A stretch of DNA of 64,000 bases from Thermoplasmata archaeon (GTDB lineage Archaea > Thermoplasmatota > Thermoplasmata > Thermoplasmatales > Thermoplasmataceae), in NCBI GenBank assembly GCA_021850545.1, contig JAJZLU010000002.1, positions 1 to 64,000 on the forward strand, read 5' to 3'. Both the position numbers and the translations under genes were made by a program. The notes beneath the pieces were generated by a model. That model was not told the origin of the DNA. It saw nothing but the letters and a program-made list of their open reading frames with translations, and ran no database searches. The stretch's first letter is position 1, and the number at the start of each line of letters is the position of its first letter. Below, piece by piece: positions 63,556 through 64,000 of the stretch.

Positions 63556-64000
63556 TGCAGGTATACCTCCCGCAATCTCATGTGTGGGCCTCCCATCCAG
63601 ACATCAACTCCCTGTTCAGGATCTCCCTTTCCGCACATTCCAGCATTGAACTGGAGATCATTTCCTACGGCATCAACGGAGCTATAGAACTTAATGGTGT
63701 TAGTCTCTATAGTTGGCCTTCTCACCCTGCCAGAAATATCACCGTCAGTTATGAGGTAAGCTTCCTTTCCCACATATTTCTCATTGAACCTGATGTCATC
63801 TATGTTCCATTCAGTGAAAGACTTGATATAAACTCCCTTCCTGATGCCATCGAAAAGTTCGTCAAATTTGTATTCACCTGGCTCAATGTAAGTGGTGCTC
63901 ATCCTGGCAAGTGGTTCCAGTCCCCATGACGAGGATCGGCCGCCAGCATTGGATTCAGTGCCAAGTTGGGCCGCGCTTTCCCGGTTGAGTATAAACTCAT
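63552..64000 (-). CDS. tldD: TldD metalloprotease, C-terminal part (runs off the window)
   Basis: The frame is open from 63552 to the window end, so the N-terminal part with the HExxxH zinc motif lies outside. The visible residues begin EFILNRESAAQLGTESNAGG then LARMSTTYIEPGEYKFDELF, a TldD signature region. An ATG at 63902 is internal (family members have the RMSxTYIxPG segment in mid-protein), so it should not be taken as the start. The end VWMGGPHMRLREVYLQ is the normal TldD C-terminus. It is co-translated with pmbA. Confidence 0.9.
   Translation of the reverse strand, partial: EFILNRESAAQLGTESNAGGRSSSWGLEPLARMSTTYIEPGEYKFDELFDGIRKGVYIKSFTEWNIDDIRFNEKYVGKEAYLITDGDISGRVRRPTIETNTIKFYSSVDAVGNDLQFNAGMCGKGDPEQGVDVWMGGPHMRLREVYLQ

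Noticed and set aside
63552-63902. A 116-aa stand-alone gene
   Set aside because: The frame continues to the window end and encodes more of TldD; the ATG is internal.
1-64000. CRISPR array, prophage or complete IS element
   Set aside because: No regularly spaced repeats, no cas, integrase, capsid or transposase genes, and no terminal inverted repeats around a transposase were found.

Overview
The window looks like a chromosome segment of a thermoacidophilic euryarchaeon of the order Thermoplasmatales (genus not determinable from sequence alone). Reasons: two tandem M1 aminopeptidases of the tricorn-interacting-factor type (55539-60371), archaeal information genes (RadA, Orc1/Cdc6, Pelota, RtcB, a PolB2-like polymerase), archaeal TATA boxes lying about 25 bp upstream of start codons (leaderless transcripts), AGG/ATA-rich codon use, and several large secreted sequon-rich surface proteins with one C-terminal membrane anchor. 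I see no CRISPR array, rRNA operon, complete IS element or prophage.

Layout. 1-7.6 kb: a peptide-uptake region: the end of a solute-binding protein, and facing it an oppBCDF operon whose two ATPases carry large insertions. 7.8-12 kb: a radical SAM protein, a GNAT, a winged-helix regulator, a small ORF, then rtcB preceded by a hairpin-rich, possibly pseudoknotted leader. 12-20 kb: a 960-aa surface protein, argS, a 3-dehydroquinate-synthase-like protein with altered metal ligands, and a GH15 glucoamylase/trehalase. 20.1-23.9 kb: a tightly overlapping operon of two small unknown genes and a PolB2-like polymerase, meeting an Orc1/Cdc6 paralogue tail to tail. 24-35 kb: a cobalamin-type radical SAM protein, unknowns, a ClC channel, an amidohydrolase, a small metzincin-like protein, and an SDR-MFS pair. 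36-46 kb: an ABC exporter, a solitary DNA methyltransferase, a DUF4097-like pair, an MFS transporter, a decayed radical SAM gene, tRNA-Glu, and Pelota translationally coupled to a Mut7-C RNase. 46-51 kb: secreted proteins, including a 1249-aa exported protein ending in a cytoplasmic winged helix. 51-64 kb: radA, an ACT regulator, purEK, sua5, the two aminopeptidases, an amino-acid permease, and pmbA/tldD.

How the genes fit together. Peptide import (opp), aminopeptidases and amino-acid permease suit a peptide-scavenging heterotroph. The strongest candidates for an undescribed system are (i) the PolB2 operon beside an Orc1/Cdc6 paralogue, resembling the crenarchaeal damage-tolerance pair Dpo2/Orc1-2; (ii) the Mut7-C/Pelota pair, a possible ribosome-rescue plus RNase unit; and (iii) the membrane-anchored sensor with a DNA-binding tail. 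Sequence-level oddities include a 242-bp perfect repeat between the two aminopeptidase genes (recent gene conversion), a second aminopeptidase gene with ATC where the start codon should be, and a tRNA-Glu with C55.
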